This document shows, one piece after another, positions 10,415 through 22,800 of a DNA stretch of 64,000 bases. Position numbers and translations under genes: made by a program. The notes beneath the pieces are model-generated. The model had not been told where the DNA came from. It ran no database searches and saw nothing but the letters and a program-made list of their open reading frames with translations. Source of the DNA: Mesostigma viride (Eukaryota; Streptophyta; Mesostigmatophyceae; Mesostigmatales; Mesostigmataceae). Each line of letters opens with the position of its first letter. Position 1 is the stretch's first letter. The stretch is from positions 535,441 to 599,440 of the forward strand of contig RPFO01000256.1 of NCBI GenBank assembly GCA_009746045.1, given 5' to 3'.

Positions 10415-10915
10415 CTAGTGGTGCTCCTCCATCACTGCTCGGATGTCATCCTTGCAGAGGGAGGAAGCCGAGGTGGCTGTCGGCCGCGCAGGCTGGGCTG
10501 GGGCGCGGATCTTGGCGTCGATTTTGGCCATAGGTAGCTGGAAGTGGCTGCACAGGATGGCGAGGCGGTGGTTGAGCTCTCCCAGGGTAAAGAACCTCGC
10601 CAGGTGCTCGTCGGGGACGGGCCCCATGGCCCCATGGAGCTTGCGTTCCTGTGCCAGGAAACGCACTATTTCGGCGCATTCTTCTGTGGACAGCTCTAGC
10701 CAGCGCTGAAAAGAGAAGCGTTCGTAATCAGGTAGGTACCTGCGCCATTTGTGTTCGTGGCAGGGTTTCTTGGGCTCGGGCGAGGCGCTTGGCGATGGGT
10801 TTGCTGGCGGTGGATTTGCGAGCCCAGCCGGCTGGGCAAGGACGATGGCGAGTGGGTTGGGCTGGGAGCCGGAAAGCTCCTTTTCCAAACCCCGTTTTGC
10901 TTTTGGGGTCGTCAT
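10415..10915 (-). CDS. Retroelement ORF1-like N-terminal fragment
   Basis: A 166-codon ORF beginning MTTPKAKRGLEKELSGSQPN. Pro/Ala-rich N-terminus, then a conserved core (KKPCHEHKWRRYLPDYERFSF, WLELSTEECAEIV) and an end at KDDIRAVMEEHH. The same protein, frameshifted, lies at 49857-50945 on the minus strand, where the homologous end (MTSE..AVLEEH) continues into a coiled coil. So this copy is probably C-terminally truncated at the junction with the palindrome array. Role by analogy: the nucleic-acid-binding ORF1 protein of a non-LTR retrotransposon. That role is inferred from its neighbours. Confidence 0.5.
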   Translation of the reverse strand: MTTPKAKRGLEKELSGSQPNPLAIVLAQPAGLANPPPANPSPSASPEPKKPCHEHKWRRYLPDYERFSFQRWLELSTEECAEIVRFLAQERKLHGAMGPVPDEHLARFFTLGELNHRLAILCSHFQLPMAKIDAKIRAPAQPARPTATSASSLCKDDIRAVMEEHH

Positions 10916-11384
10916 AGCTGCTTGTCACGTGAGTAACTTTGGCAATACTGCGTTTCAGCCGTAACCGATTATACTGGCATGTGCGTCTGAAAAAAGCGCA
11001 TCGAATGCAAGTGGTCTGACCGAATTTGGGGCTCAGACGCAAAAGATCTGAGCTCCGCCGTCAGCCATACCGCCGTCAGCCATTTTCGTATAAAATACAA
11101 TATATATATGATCGTGGACAGGGTCTAGAAACTCAACCATTCGAATTTTGTTTTGAGTAGGACAATCTACAGATCTCGGCGAAAGGAACTTGGATCATGC
11201 CCGTGGACTTTCGTGATAGACACGGCATGGACATGTGCTACTCTAGACGTGACGGGCTCACACCCCGGGGCAGCCTCCTGGTTGATCTGTAATATGGAGG
11301 CAGACGGTACGCAAGGATAGCTAGATGGCAAGTAGTGATGAAAGAGACCACCCCCACGTCTGTGGGGGCTCCGCGTGTGACCGC
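10916..11384. other. No recognisable gene
   Basis: Probable retroelement flank; contains a short TATATATA tract near 11100. Nothing else supported. Confidence 0.4.
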
Positions 11385-12340
11385 GTATGTATATTCATTG
11401 AGAATGATAGATTACGGAGGTGAGATAGGCATGCAACATAAGGAAAAACCCGAGAACTGGGAGAATAACCCTGAAGAAATTAATAGTAATCTGACACAGA
11501 CATCCAAGGATCACGCCAGCGGCACAAGGTACAACTAACTATACATCACAAAACTACACGCAGCAACAGCGCTGCCGGCCCACCATGCAGGCCTGGAAGG
11601 AATCTAGACCGCATGGGTCGCGACAAAGTCGGCCCGGGTGCGGCGGAATAACAGATCAGCCACGGTGCGAGTGAGGGCGAGTGACAGACGCTGCCGCCAA
11701 TACGAGGACCACGTGCGGGCCGACCACGGGGCGGTCTGACCCTCGAGGTCGAGGCGGTCTTCACGGCGCTGGCAGCACTCGTGGAAAAACTCCGCTGTCT
11801 TGGGGCCCATGGCCCCGAACTCCTCAAGGACAAAGGGGATGACCCGGTGGGGCCCCACATTGCCGTAGGAGGCAAACTTGTCGCGCTCAGCCACAGCGGC
11901 AGCAGCGCCGGCATCCACAGCCGCCCGGAGGATGTGGCGACCGGAAAGCGGCCGAGCCACGGAGACATCGATGAGCAGGTGGCAACCCTGCCCGTCGTAG
12001 TCAAGCACGGTAATGTCGGGGCGGTGGTTGGGTGAGTAGAGGGCGGCCCCATCCGCGTCCTCGCACTTAATGGTGGAGTGGGGAAAGACCGACCGAACCA
12101 TGGCACACACCACCCGGAGGAGAGCGGTATGGAGATAGAGGAACCAGTTCTGGTTCTGCTGGCCACCCATGCACGCGATGTAGTGCGTCCCAGTAGTATC
12201 CAGAGCAAGCCCGCAGCTGCCGCAGGACGCACCCGCCGTGATGAGAGGTTGCGGGGCAAAGAGCTGGTGGCGGAGAGCGATGGCGTAAAGGGCCGGAACC
12301 AGTGTGATCGCGTATGTATATGGCGCATTCATATAGCGAT
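11385..12340 (-). mobile_element. LINE 3' ORF end, copy 1
   Basis: A 242-codon frame (12332 to 11604) encodes the part of a non-LTR element that follows the reverse transcriptase. It has a Cys-x2-Cys (SCGSCGLAL) with a following HYIAC, then a nuclease-like stretch with NHRPDITVLDY and LLIDVSVARPL, and a terminal helix block with SYWRQRLSLALTRTVADLL. The His/Asp pattern and RPDI/LIDV strands resemble the PD-(D/E)xK-like tails of algal LINEs (inference). The 3' flank through 11385 (TATTCATTGAGAATGATAGA) recurs at 14245. This is the least damaged of three copies. Confidence 0.65.
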
Positions 12341-13030
12341 TCGGGCCGTGGTGCCCACACCCCTGTAACTAGGACCTAGATAGCTTACATCATCCATTCC
12401 ATCCGATGTTCCCCTCCCACTGAAGACTTATGCTCACGCGAGGCAGTCATGCGTTGATTAATTAATTAATTAGTTAATCATGCCTATGATACTGGAAAGC
12501 CGGTCAGTTTCAGTTGAACTATGTAGTAGGTTTACAATACAGGTGAAAATGGCTGTGTGCTGGACCCTTGGCATCGAATGAGCCAAAGTCTAGCTGACAG
12601 GCCAAGTAGATCAGAAGACCTCGGGTCCAATTTCAAGCGAATCGACAGATCTTGATGACGGCACTCAGAATCTGACGTTCACATGCGAGGAATCGATCGT
12701 CAATATTTGAAGGGCATGGGTCCAAATCTGATACTGCCAACGCTAGCCAATATGTGCCCAAAATTTGCGGTGTGCCGGTTTACTGCCATGCAGCTCGTGG
12801 CACCATTTATCAAGAAGATGGCATTTTAACCTATGATATAGTCAAGATTAAAATTAAAATTATATTCATAACATGCATCATCGCATGGGGCTGAGCTGAG
12901 AGCTCTGAAACATATCGGGACCATGCACATAAGTAAGTACTTGTGTGCATGTCATGCGCATGGGCTAAGTAACTAAGAACATAACTTAATTGTTGGGAGC
13001 TTATTATGTAACACATACACAGCCCTGAGA
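12341..13030. other. Inter-element spacer with a TTAA run
   Basis: (TTAA)n near 12455-12475 is likely the tail of a lost or truncated insertion. No gene seen. Confidence 0.4.
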
Positions 13031-13119
13031 GCGGGGGGCATATATATGGTTTGGCCTGTTCTCCCGTCCGGGTGCCGCTCAGGCGGTACAGCGCCACCTC
13101 CCTCGCGGCACTCCCTCGG

Positions 13120-14038
13120 TCGCCTCCGTTCAATCTCCCGCCGCATTCCCTGCTCGCGTCATCGATAAACACCAGAAAACCTACGCGGGTATTCTGCACA
13201 CGGCTGATTGGATGGCTCTTTTCGCGGACCTCAACGCCCAGGGACTTGCGTGGCTGTTCTCGCTTTCCTTGCGGAGTGTGGGCTCGGCGTACCTTCGTGC
13301 TCTTCCCATGGCCCCCCCATTCGCCTTAGCTCCCAGCCACTACTCGGTGGCGCTCCGGCACCAGCTATTTGCCCCGCAGCCTCTTGTTCCGGCCGGGCGG
13401 CCTTGTGGTAGCTGTGGGCAGCCGCTGGATCCCACGGGGACTCACTACCTTGCCTGCATGGGGGGCCAACAACATCAGAATTGGTATTTGTATTTGCACT
13501 GACACCGTCCTCCTGACTGTGGTGCTCGCTGCATGGTTCGGTCGGTTTTCCCCCACGCGAACATCCGGTCCGAGGATGCGGATGGCGCTGCCTTCTATTC
13601 CCCCAATCACCGGCCTGACATCGTGGTGCTGGACTTTGAGGGGGGTGGTCGGCATCTGCTTATTGACGTTTCGGTGGCGCGGCCCTTGGCTCTTAGCCAC
13701 GTGGCTGGGGCCTCCCTCACGGCAGGTTACACGGCGGACCGGGTGGAGCGGGCCAAGCTCCTGGCCTACGGTGACGTCGGGCACCATCGTGTGGTGCCCT
13801 TTGTCCTGCATGGAGGAGTTTGGGGCCATGGGGCCCCTGACCTCCGCCTTCTTCAAGGAGTGTTGCCGGCTCCGGCCGGGAGGACCGGCTGGACCTGGAG
13901 GGCCAGCGGGCCCCATGGTCGGCGCGGACCTGGACGTCATATTGGCGTCAGCGCTTGTCGGTGGCGCTGACTCGGGCCATGGCTGACATCATGCTCCGCC
14001 GTACGCGGGCTGATTTTGCGGTGCAGCCGGGCTATTAG
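13120..14038 (+). mobile_element. LINE 3' ORF end, copy 2 (inverted, broken)
   Basis: Same protein as copy 1 in the opposite orientation and extending further 5' (KTYAGILHTADWMALF). The reading frame passes SCGQPLDPTGTHYLACMGG, hits a TGA at about 13501, resumes at MVRSVFPHANIRSEDADG and LLIDVSVARPL, then shifts frame near 13800 and again before LRRTRADFAVQPGY. The ORF ends at TAG 14036-14038. Confidence 0.65.
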
Positions 14039-14219
14039 GTTCCTCCCGTTAGGCGTTTCCATTGGTCTTATCGTCGTATAGAGCTTTGACATGGCTCTGT
14101 ATATAGGTTTATAGCTGGGCGTTTGCTTTGGTTTGAGTGATTTCACTCTGCTGTAAGTAATTATATTTTTATAATATATATGGTTTGTAATACATTCTTT
14201 TTTCATTTATTTTTACGTG

Positions 14220-15260
14220 GGTGCCTTTACTCTGATGTAAGTATATATTCATTGAGAACGATAAATTACGAAGGTGAGATTGGCAATGATGCAACATAAG
14301 GAAAAACCCGAAAAGAAGAAGAACCCTGAAGAAATTAATTAATAGTAATCTGACATGGACATCCAAGGATCACGCCAGCTGCACAAGGTACAACTAACTA
14401 CATCACAATTTAACTACGACACGCAGCAACATCGCTGCCGGCCCACCATGCAGGCCTGGGAGGGATCTAGACCGCATGGGTCGCGACAAAGTCGGCCCGG
14501 GTGCGGCGGAATAACAGATCAGCCACGGTGCGAGTGAGGACGAGTGACAGGCACTGCCGCCAGTACGATCGACTAGGACCACGTGCGGGCAGACCACGGG
14601 GCGGTCGATCTGACCCTCGAGGTCGAGGCGGTCTTCACGGCGCTGGCAGCACTCGTGGAAAAACTATGCTGTCTTGGGGCCCATGGCCCCGAACTCTCCT
14701 CAAGGACAAAGGGGATGACCCGGTGGGGCCCCACATTGCCGTAGGAGGCAAACTTGTTGCGCTCAGCCACAGCGGCAGCAGCGCCGGCATTCACAGCCGC
14801 CCGGAGGATATTGTGGTGACCGGATCGAGAGCGGCCGAGCCACGGAGACATCGATGAGTAGGTGGCAACCCTGCCCGGTGATGAGAGGTTGCGGGGCAAA
14901 CAGCTGGTGGCGGAGAGCGATGGTGTAAAGGGCTGGCGCCAGCGTGAAGAGAGGGCTCATGGGGAGGGCGCGCAGGAATGCGGCCCCCGCCACGCTCCCC
15001 TCGATCAAGGGAAACGGAGTGAAGCCAAGCCTTCCCCTGATCGCGTTCAAGCTCGCATGCAAACCCATCCAGTCGGCACAGTGTAGTATACCCACGTAGG
15101 TCTTTTGTTGTTTTTCATGAACGCTGCCAGGCAGGGAAGACACTAGGACCTGACGACAGTGGACAGCCGGGCGTGCCCCGGGCAGGCGACCGTGGACGGC
15201 CTGGGCGGGGCGGACGAGGTCGCAGGCCTGCTGGATCCCGGTGTATGGTTTGCAATACAT
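14220..15260 (-). mobile_element. LINE 3' ORF end, copy 3 (internal deletion)
   Basis: About 95% like copy 1 by eye from 14245 upward, with small indels that break the frame. Relative to copy 1 it lacks roughly 243 bp: the sequence at 11991-11994 joins directly to that at 12238. The lost part contains the Cys-x2-Cys region. The 5' part (up to 15260) keeps QKTYVGILHCADWMGLH and FLRALPMSPLFTLAP. Confidence 0.65.
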
Positions 15261-15439
15261 TCTGAGCTACACTGACCTGCAGGCCGGGGGGGATGTAAAC
15301 CGCCACCTACTCTGAGTGCATGAAGGTGCACCTCAGTGCTGCACCACCATTCATGATGTATCATACGTACCTACAGCTAGAAGGCCTGCTGGCATGAGGT
15401 GGAAGATTATTATGGCTCGGCATGCAAGGGCAAGGGCAT

Positions 15440-16090
15440 GTCATCTTAGCAGACCGGATGCTGGACAACGACTTGACCCTGTGCACATAGCACAGCAACA
15501 GCGGCGACGGGAGCTATGGCCGACCTACCTCCAGCTCCGGCAGAGCGCTGTCGCTAGGGGGGAAACCGGTATACTGGAGGGGGGACGTCATCCATGTGAA
15601 GAAGCTTGACCACAAGCCCTGGCAGGCGCCCCCTGCCATCCCAGCAACCCCAGTCTAGGGAACTGATATTATAGCAGTAGTGTCGATTAGTCAGGCTTAG
15701 CTTAGGCACGTCAGTGGCTCAAGCCTACATATGCGGATGTGCGCCTATAATGGGACTCTTCACGGATGATGCATTAAGAATTTAGCCAAGCTCTGTCTTG
15801 ACGCAGACGGAGCTGCTCTTTGCTGAGAAGCCATGCCCTAGGTCTTGTTTAGCCATGCATGATGATCTTCCACCCTATGTCCGCACCTTAGGTGCTACAT
15901 AGCTGGAATACACAGTGCCGGTGCAGGTGCACACGTTGTGCACCCAGAGCAGGTGTAGTTTACACCCTACCCTTGCAGGAAGTAGCCCAGGATATGTATT
16001 AAAAGCCTGATATGCCCCTTCTCAGGGGTATGTGCTACCATGGTACTCCCAACGGAGATATGTTACAATTTAATTTAATTTGATTTAAAT
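15440..16090 (+). mobile_element. LINE ORF1 C-terminal fragment plus family-B 3' UTR
   Basis: Encodes the end of an ORF1-like protein (AQQQRRRELWPTYLQLRQSA, then GGRHP). About 400 bp of 3' UTR follows, holding GAGAAGCCATGCCCTAG, GATGATCTTCCACCC, TTGCAGGAAGTAGCCCAGGA and GTACTCCCAACGGAG, and a TTTAATTTAATTT tail. The same order of blocks occurs at 43000-43565. Confidence 0.6.
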
Positions 16091-16130
16091 TCGTGCTCCC
16101 GGTAGGGAGCGATCACGGAGCATTAACCCT

Positions 16131-16541
16131 GATGGATGGATGGATGGATGGATGGATGGATGGATGGATGGATGGATGGATGGATGGATGGATGGATGGA
16201 TGGATGGATGGATGGATGGATGGATGGATGGATGGATGGATGGATGGATGGATGGATGGATGGATGGATGGATGGATGGATGGATGGATGGATGGATGGA
16301 TGGATGGATGGATGGATGGATGGATGGATGGATGGATGGATGGATGGATGGATGGATGGATGGATGGATCGGGATGGATGGATGGATGGATGGATGGATG
16401 GATGGATGGATGGATGGATGGATGGATGGATGGATGGATGGATGGATGGATGGATGGATGGATGGATGGATGGATGGATGGATGGATGGATGGATGGATG
16501 GATGGATGGATGGATGGATGGATGGATGGATGGATGGATGG
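16131..16541. repeat. (GGAT)n microsatellite, about 410 bp
   Basis: About 100 GGAT units with a single interruption at 16368-16374 (GGATCGGGATGG). It starts right after a family-A LINE terminus (GTGCTCCCGGTAGGGAGC.. CACGGAGCATTAA) and ends in GGGTGGGTAC. Long MDGW and IHPS ORFs are artefacts. Confidence 0.97.
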
Positions 16542-16609
16542 GTGGGTACATGCAATCCTACCGGTCTAATCTATCTACATCAACAAGCCAACTCTATATC
16601 TATTGTGCC

Positions 16610-17845
16610 CTCTACCCTAGGGGTCTTGTCTAGCATGCTTCCCCACAGGACGGGAGGGGCCGGTTCGTTGTCCTCTATGACCTGGGCCCGCCACTGGGCC
16701 TTGTCCGTCATCTTGTTCCAAATCACGGAGAGGCCGAGCCGGCCCCCATGTCCTCTACTAGCTGTTCTTTGAAAGCCGGCGCGGGCCTTGCGTCTACTGA
16801 GCATTGCTGGGCCCGGCTCACGTGACTGAGGAGGTGCCGGCCAGGCTGAGCTGGTCGCAGTCCTGCGGGGGGGCCAAGGGATGTGTCTACCTGGTTGGTG
16901 CGAGCTAAGTGCCCTACTACTAGCTGCAGGCGCCGCTGCTTTATGGTGCTGGTGATATATGGCATGCCGAGGTACAAGTCCTCACTGCGGACATGAGCAG
17001 CGTATCCGACACGAAAAATGGACCGCAGCATGTTGGTGACCGCGCAGTCCAGCTTTCTGGCAAGACCGGCTGTGAGGGTCCACGTCTCGGCCCCGTCTGA
17101 GGTGAGAACAGGGAGGACCAGGACCTTGAACAGGTCCTGTTTCTCTACCTTCATGCCCAGGCCGGGGCTTGCGCCACAGGGCCCTGTATTGGCGTAAAGC
17201 GTGCCAGGCGAGGGAGATATGGTGGTCCACATAGTCCTCGCAGCTGGGTTCTACCCTGAGCAACTTGACGCGGTCCCGACCGTACTGGACTCGAGAGCCA
17301 TCGAGGAGAAAGAGGTCCGGCGGTGGCTGAGTGAGCCCATGCAACCGCCAGGGCCTCGGTACGTCTTCTTGCTGACCTCGAGCCCCACGGCTCGGGCCTC
17401 GATCGTGGCGAGGCAGTCAAGCCACGTCTGCACGTGCCCAGTGTCTTCGAAGAGGGTGGTGTCGTTCGGCGCATAGATGATTTCCGCTAGCCGAATCTCC
17501 GTGTCCGCTCCGCCATGCCAGAAATGGTTGGTGACCTTCACCCCTGGTTCCCTACCCACAATGCCAGCAAACCGCTTGCGCGCCTGAATCATTGTAAACG
17601 TATTCGACCACAATAATAAACAGGTATGGTGAGAGCACGCAGCCCTGCCACACACCCTTCTGTAAAGGGCATGGTGGCGTGGCCGTCCCGTAGGAAGTGC
17701 GCACCGAGGTGGTGGACTCTTCATACAGGTTGCGGATCGTGACAGCAATAAGGGGGAAGGGGATCCGGAACAGAGCGAGGATGTCCCACAGCGCAGACCA
17801 GAAAACCTGGATGGATGGATGGATCGATGGATGGGTACACACAAT
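16610..17845 (-). pseudogene. LINE reverse transcriptase fragment
   Basis: Read on the minus strand, an RT palm signature GVWQGCVLSPYLFIIVVEYV (about 17690-17600) is followed, after a frame change, by AEIIYAPNDTTLFEDTGHV. That stretch sits where functional enzymes have the YADD catalytic motif, so the acidic pair is altered. Then come the post-RT block VLPVLTSDGAETWTL, the arginine-rich IKQRRLQLVVGHLART and NQVDTSLG. Frames change at least twice (17842-17552, 17844-17251, 17232-16723). The 5' end abuts a short GGAT run. Inactive copy. Confidence 0.7.
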
Positions 17846-17931
17846 CCTTAATAATGACTAGTTAATCCGGTCTAATCTATATACACCAAAACAATCTACC
17901 TCTATATCGAAATGGTGCCCTCGACCCTATA

Positions 17932-18004
17932 ATTAATTAATTAATTAATTAATTAATTAATTAATTAATTAATTAATTAATTAATTAATTAATTAATTAA
18001 TTAG
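17932..18004. repeat. (TTAA)n run, about 72 bp
   Basis: Near-perfect AATT/TTAA tetranucleotide tract immediately 5' (in plus coordinates) of a family-A LINE terminus, so it is the 3' tail of the minus-strand element at 18005-18430. Confidence 0.9.
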
Positions 18005-18430
18005 ACTCGTGCTCCCGTTGGGGAGTCACGGAGCATTAACCCCGATGGATGTCCAGAAGGGTGGGTGCAAACAATCCTACCAGTCTAAGCTATCTACATC
18101 AGCTACCTACGGCATCTATCTAACCACATTACTACCTACAACATCTATCTATACAGCACTGGCGTGCCTCCCACGGGTTTGCACACGCGGGCGCTTCCCC
18201 ACAGGAGGGGGCTCGTTGTCCTCTATGACCCACTTGGCCCACATGGCCTTGTCCATCATCTTCTTCCAAATCACTCTATAGCTAGGGGTCTTGTCTAGCA
18301 TGCTTCCCGCGTTTGCAAACACGCGGGCGCTTCCCCACTGGAGGGGGATCCTTGTCGATCCTCTATTACCTGAGCCCATTGGCCTTGTCCGTCATATTGT
18401 GCCAAATCACGGAGTGACTACATGGTTGGG
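18005..18430 (-). mobile_element. Family-A LINE 3' fragments, tandemly duplicated
   Basis: Starts with TCGTGCTCCCGTTGGGGAG (complement of the 3' hairpin). It holds two diverged copies of a block with GTTGTCCTCTATGACC, GGCCTTGTCCRTCATC and CCAAATCACGGAG (18200-18270 and 18345-18418), also found at 16660-16730. The link GTCTTGTCTAGCATGCTTCCC is shared with 16622-16645. Confidence 0.5.
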
Positions 18431-18433
18431 GCA

Positions 18434-18498
18434 TGATGCAGGCTCGAGCTACCGTCTGGATTCTCCCGATTTCTGGCCTGCGCTGGTTGTCTCCTTGA
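18434..18498 (-). mobile_element. Short dispersed element, copy
   Basis: Plus-strand GCAGGCTCGAGCTACC.. CTGGCCTGCGCTGGTTG.. TCTCCTTGATAT matches the complement of the element at 4218-4271 and continues past its end (GAGCCTGC), so the full unit is about 65-70 bp. Confidence 0.6.
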
Positions 18499-19817
18499 TA
18501 TTTGTAACGTCCGTGTACTGAATTACTTTTTAAAATGAGATTAGCACAGTACTCCGTGGCATGCCCATATGCACATGACACGCAAGCACTTACTTGCTCA
18601 TCCTCTTCCACCCCATGTCAGCACCTTTGCTGCTGAATACTACATATGGTGGTGCAGGTGCACCTTGTGCACCCAGAGCAGGTGGCAGTATACACCCCCA
18701 CCAGCAGGTTGTTGCTTCATGCCAGTCTGATGGAGCAATCACTAAAAAAAGCGCAGCTATAATGCACAGCTGCCCTCATAAAGTGTTGAAAGCATGTTTT
18801 ATTACATTCTTTACTTCCATATAAATAACCTAGCATCATTAATTGATTGAAACCGCCATCATCACCTGCACCGTCGGCTGGTTAACCATGTGCACAGACC
18901 ATGCATGACGACCTCCCAGTGCGGAAGCACCTGCACAGCCTACCAAAACAGCCTAGCACCCCCTATTTACAACTCAAGAAGCTTGGTGCTACACGAGAAG
19001 CTGCTATATTGCTTCCTAAAAAACGCAGCTTCACAACGTGCCCATAGGCTGATGATGTCGCTCACAACAAATGCCCAGGGCTATGCTCCTCTTGCCCAGG
19101 GACTGAAGGAGCTTGACAAATCAGCCGCCTTACAGGCGGTTGTCTCTAGGTACTGCCAGCCCCTGATGCACCTTCAAACATCTACCTGGGGCCAAACAGT
19201 ACCGCCATCAACGAGACTAGCCGCATACATACTACATATATGTGACAAACTACTACCCCCTATTATTACATTAGACAACTCCTAAATAGCGCATCTAACT
19301 TCAATTGGGACAAGCCACTGCCCCCCTGTCCACAATAATGATATTGACACCTCGCCACTATGTTGACCATCCCCCGGTGCTCCCTGCTGTGCTATGTAAG
19401 AACACCGCCTCCTCGCCTTTTCCTTGGGAAAGCGCCCGCCAACCGCCGGCAGGACTGAGCCACGGCCGCCCCTGTCGGGCCACAATGACACAACTGGCAC
19501 AATCAGGCCACGCCGGCACTCTCAGGGTATGCAGGTCACCACGATCGGGGCGCATCGACAGGGGTGCCATGGGACGGCTGGGGTGTGATTGGTAGGGTTG
19601 GCAACAAAAACAGGCAGTACCCCTCAGCTCTGCTACTGGTACAGTTTCGGAGCCGTAGTACCGCTACCGCTACTGCTACCGACAAGCGCCCCCAAAGCAC
19701 CCGTGCTGAGAAGGGTCACCCGGCACTTTGCACCGGTAGCCGAAGCGGCGAAAATGGGTCCCCGTGGCGGTCTTCTGTACATGCTCCCCCTGCCGACCCC
19801 AGCACAATGGCCGAGTT
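18499..19817. other. Intergenic; LINE tail remnant and an unproven ORF
   Basis: 18640-18735 carries a family-B fragment (GGTGGTGCAGGTGCACC.. CACCCAGAGCAGGTGG). A 131-codon ORF at 18890-19285 (+) has no recognisable domain and I do not support it as a gene. The rest is featureless. The SPA-like gene ends at 19818 on the other strand. Confidence 0.45.
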
Positions 19818-22800
19818 CTATACAAGCTCAAACACCTTCATGTTGCCCAGCGAGTTTGCGGCGAGCACGACATTGCTATTCCCCCGCCACGATAAGCTGG
19901 ATACGAATACGCCTGCGTCGTCCTCGGTCACCTGGCCCGTGATCGGGTCGCGGTCCTTGAAGCGGTACGAGCACACGGGCATGGGGAGCGACTTGCAGTA
20001 GACGTAGACCTGCGGGGGGGGATAAATGCAAGGGGCACAAGCCATGGAAAACAATAAGCGAGGGAGATAAGAAACTGGGAACCATTAAGCAAGGGGAGAT
20101 CAGGGATGAAAACATGCGACTGAAACAGGCCAATGGAACAGGTCAATGACACGGGCCACTGAAACAGGCCAATGAAACAGGTCTATGACACGGGCCACTG
20201 AGACAGGCCACTGAAACAGGTCGATGACACGGGCCACTGAAACAGGTCCATGAAACAAATCAGGGAAACGGGCATATTCAAGATACCAATACTCTAGTTA
20301 TAACACTCCCAAGTCAGTTGTGTCTTTGTTTTCAGCCCCCCCCCCCCCCATGACGCATAAATAGGCCCCCTTTCCCCCCCCCCCCCCCCCCCCCCAAGGA
20401 CGCACAGACTTAAGCCTCAATTTGATAAAAATAAAACTAAACCGCTGTCCATGTCATGCCAGCACCCAAAACTAATTCAAGTTCATGCCCGTGAATTTAA
20501 ACCAGTCCCACGTTTGCGCCCGCCCACCCGCCCACGCTAACTTCCCACCCGCACATCCGCTGGCTACCCACCGCGTTCTTCTCTGACCCGCACGCGATGT
20601 AGCTGTCGTTGACCGCGAGCCCGACAAAGTTCTTCGTGTTCGTGTGGCCCGTGAACGTGCGCTCGCATGCCAGCGACGCGGGGCCCCCGCTGCTGCCCGC
20701 CGCCGCTGCGCTCCCCCGCGCCAGGTCCCACAGCTTGAGCGTGTTGTCGGTGGACGCGGACACCAGCGTGCCCGCGTCCATGTACCGGACAAACGAGACT
20801 GCGCGCTTGTGGCCCGACATGACCACGAGCGGCTTGCTGGCCTCGCGCAGGTCGTACGCCAGCACCCGGTAGTCGGAGCAGCCGAACGCGATCTGGTTGG
20901 CATCCGTGGGGGAGAACTGGACGCTGCACACGTTCGCCCGACTCTCGATCGTGACAACGCTCTTCTCCTGCGCGAGGCTCCAGAGCTTGACGGTGCCGTC
21001 GTCGGACCCGGACACGAGCCTCGTCGGGTCTGCACGCGAAATATCCACGCTCCAGACGCGCTTGGAGTGCTCCGAGAACTCCATCACGGGCGCCTGGCTG
21101 TTCACGTCCCAGACCTGAACGATCCCGTCGTAGTCGGCGCTCGCGATGTGCGACTTGATGTACCCCGACCAGCACAGGCACGCGAGCTTGGAACGCGTGG
21201 AGATGTCCAACACGGGGCAGTGGACGTCGACCCGGTTCCGCAGCAGGGACTTGTACTCGTACACCTTGATGCAGCGGCACACGCCTGCGGTCGCGAAGTA
21301 CTCGTTGTCCCGATCAAAGGCCACCGAGGAGACCATGTTGGGCGTGCTCAGGAGGTCCCGCTGCCGCACCTCCGCCAGCAGTTCCATGCGCGTGTGCCGA
21401 GCAAACTTGTGCAAGTCCTCAGAGAAGGCCTCAAGGTGGCGCATGCGCGCAGATACCAAAGCCTGCGCCGCAGGGTCACCCCTCGCACTCGCTTCCAGGG
21501 CCGAGATGGTGGGGGCGTTGCCACCCCCGGGTCCAACCCCACCCCCCGCTCGCCCCCACTTCATCCCCCCCCATGGGTTCGCGCCGCCTCCATCCCCGAC
21601 TCTCCCGCCTGCCATGCCACCGTCCCCGGATCTATGATTAGAATTGCACTGCGCCAGCTGGCCCACGGTCCCATCTGCGCGAATGCCCCGCCCACCCCCG
21701 GTGTACCCGCTCCCCCCCCGCCCCCTTGACGTTACTGATCACGGCACCCTCCTCCTCCTCGGCGGTGACGCGCGCCAGCGTCACCTCGCTGAACACGCTG
21801 CCCCGGCTGTTGCTGCTCTCTGTGCGCGTCGTGCTGCTGTTGCCGCCCCGCCGGCTGGCCCCGCCGCCGCCGCCCCCGCCGGGTTTGCTCCGCTGGCTAC
21901 GGCGGCCCGTGGTTATCGCGACACCCGTCAACGCGCCACCACTCCCGTCCCCTGAAACCTGGGCACTCCCTGGCTGCTGCTGCTGCTGCTGAGGTTGCAT
22001 CAAAGACGACGATGACGGGTCAGCGCAACCACCAGGCTGCGGTTGGCCTGCAGGGGATGCCGCCCCAGGTAATGCCAGATGGCTTCCTCCCCCACTTCGG
22101 CGGGGGTCGAAGCCCAGGCACATCACGCCGTCCGCGAGCATCGCTGCGCGCTGCGACTCGAAATAGAGTGCTTCCAACCGGTGGAAGTTCTCCAAAATGT
22201 GGCGCTGCCAGCTGGCAGATAAATCCGTCTCCTCGTCGTAATCCACGGCCCAGGACTCGCGACGACGCTTCCGAGACGCGCCCCCACCGGCCGCCGCCCC
22301 GCTGCCACCTGTCTCCGCCCCAGCGGCCCCCGCCCCAGCAGCCCCACCTGTGGCACCCCCCAAGGAACTTCCACCTCCTCCCCCGGACGCTCGGGTCGCG
22401 AGCGCCATGCAGGTGCTGGCATTCACCACCCCTTGCCCCACCGCTATGCCATTGTAGTTTGCAGTGTCGACGCTGCTTAACCTGGCCCCGCCACTGATCA
22501 CGTCGGACGCTGTGAGCGGCGTACCATCGCCACCGTGGATGCCCCCTGTGGGGGGAAGGGCGACAACGGCAGCAGCGTCCACGTCCATGTCACTGATCGA
22601 TGGCACCGCGGGCACGGTTGTCGCTGATCCTGGCATCGCCGCCGTTATAGAAGTAATCGTAGTTCCTCCTCCCCCGCCATTGCAAGAGACCGATGGCGGC
22701 GGATATGCCGACTTGATCACGCCTCCTCCTCCGCCGCCCAAGGCCATCATGAGATTCTTCTGGGCGGGCGACAGCTGGCGCCACCGCTGCTCCACGAGGG

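Noticed and set aside
16085-16772. MDGW and IHPS repeat proteins
   Set aside because: GGAT microsatellite artefacts.
18890-19285. 131-codon plus ORF
   Set aside because: Composition unremarkable and no recognised motif; lies in LINE-rich intergenic DNA.
20644-21729. 361-codon plus-strand ORF
   Set aside because: Antisense shadow of the SPA-like WD40 exon, which has clear domain structure on the minus strand.
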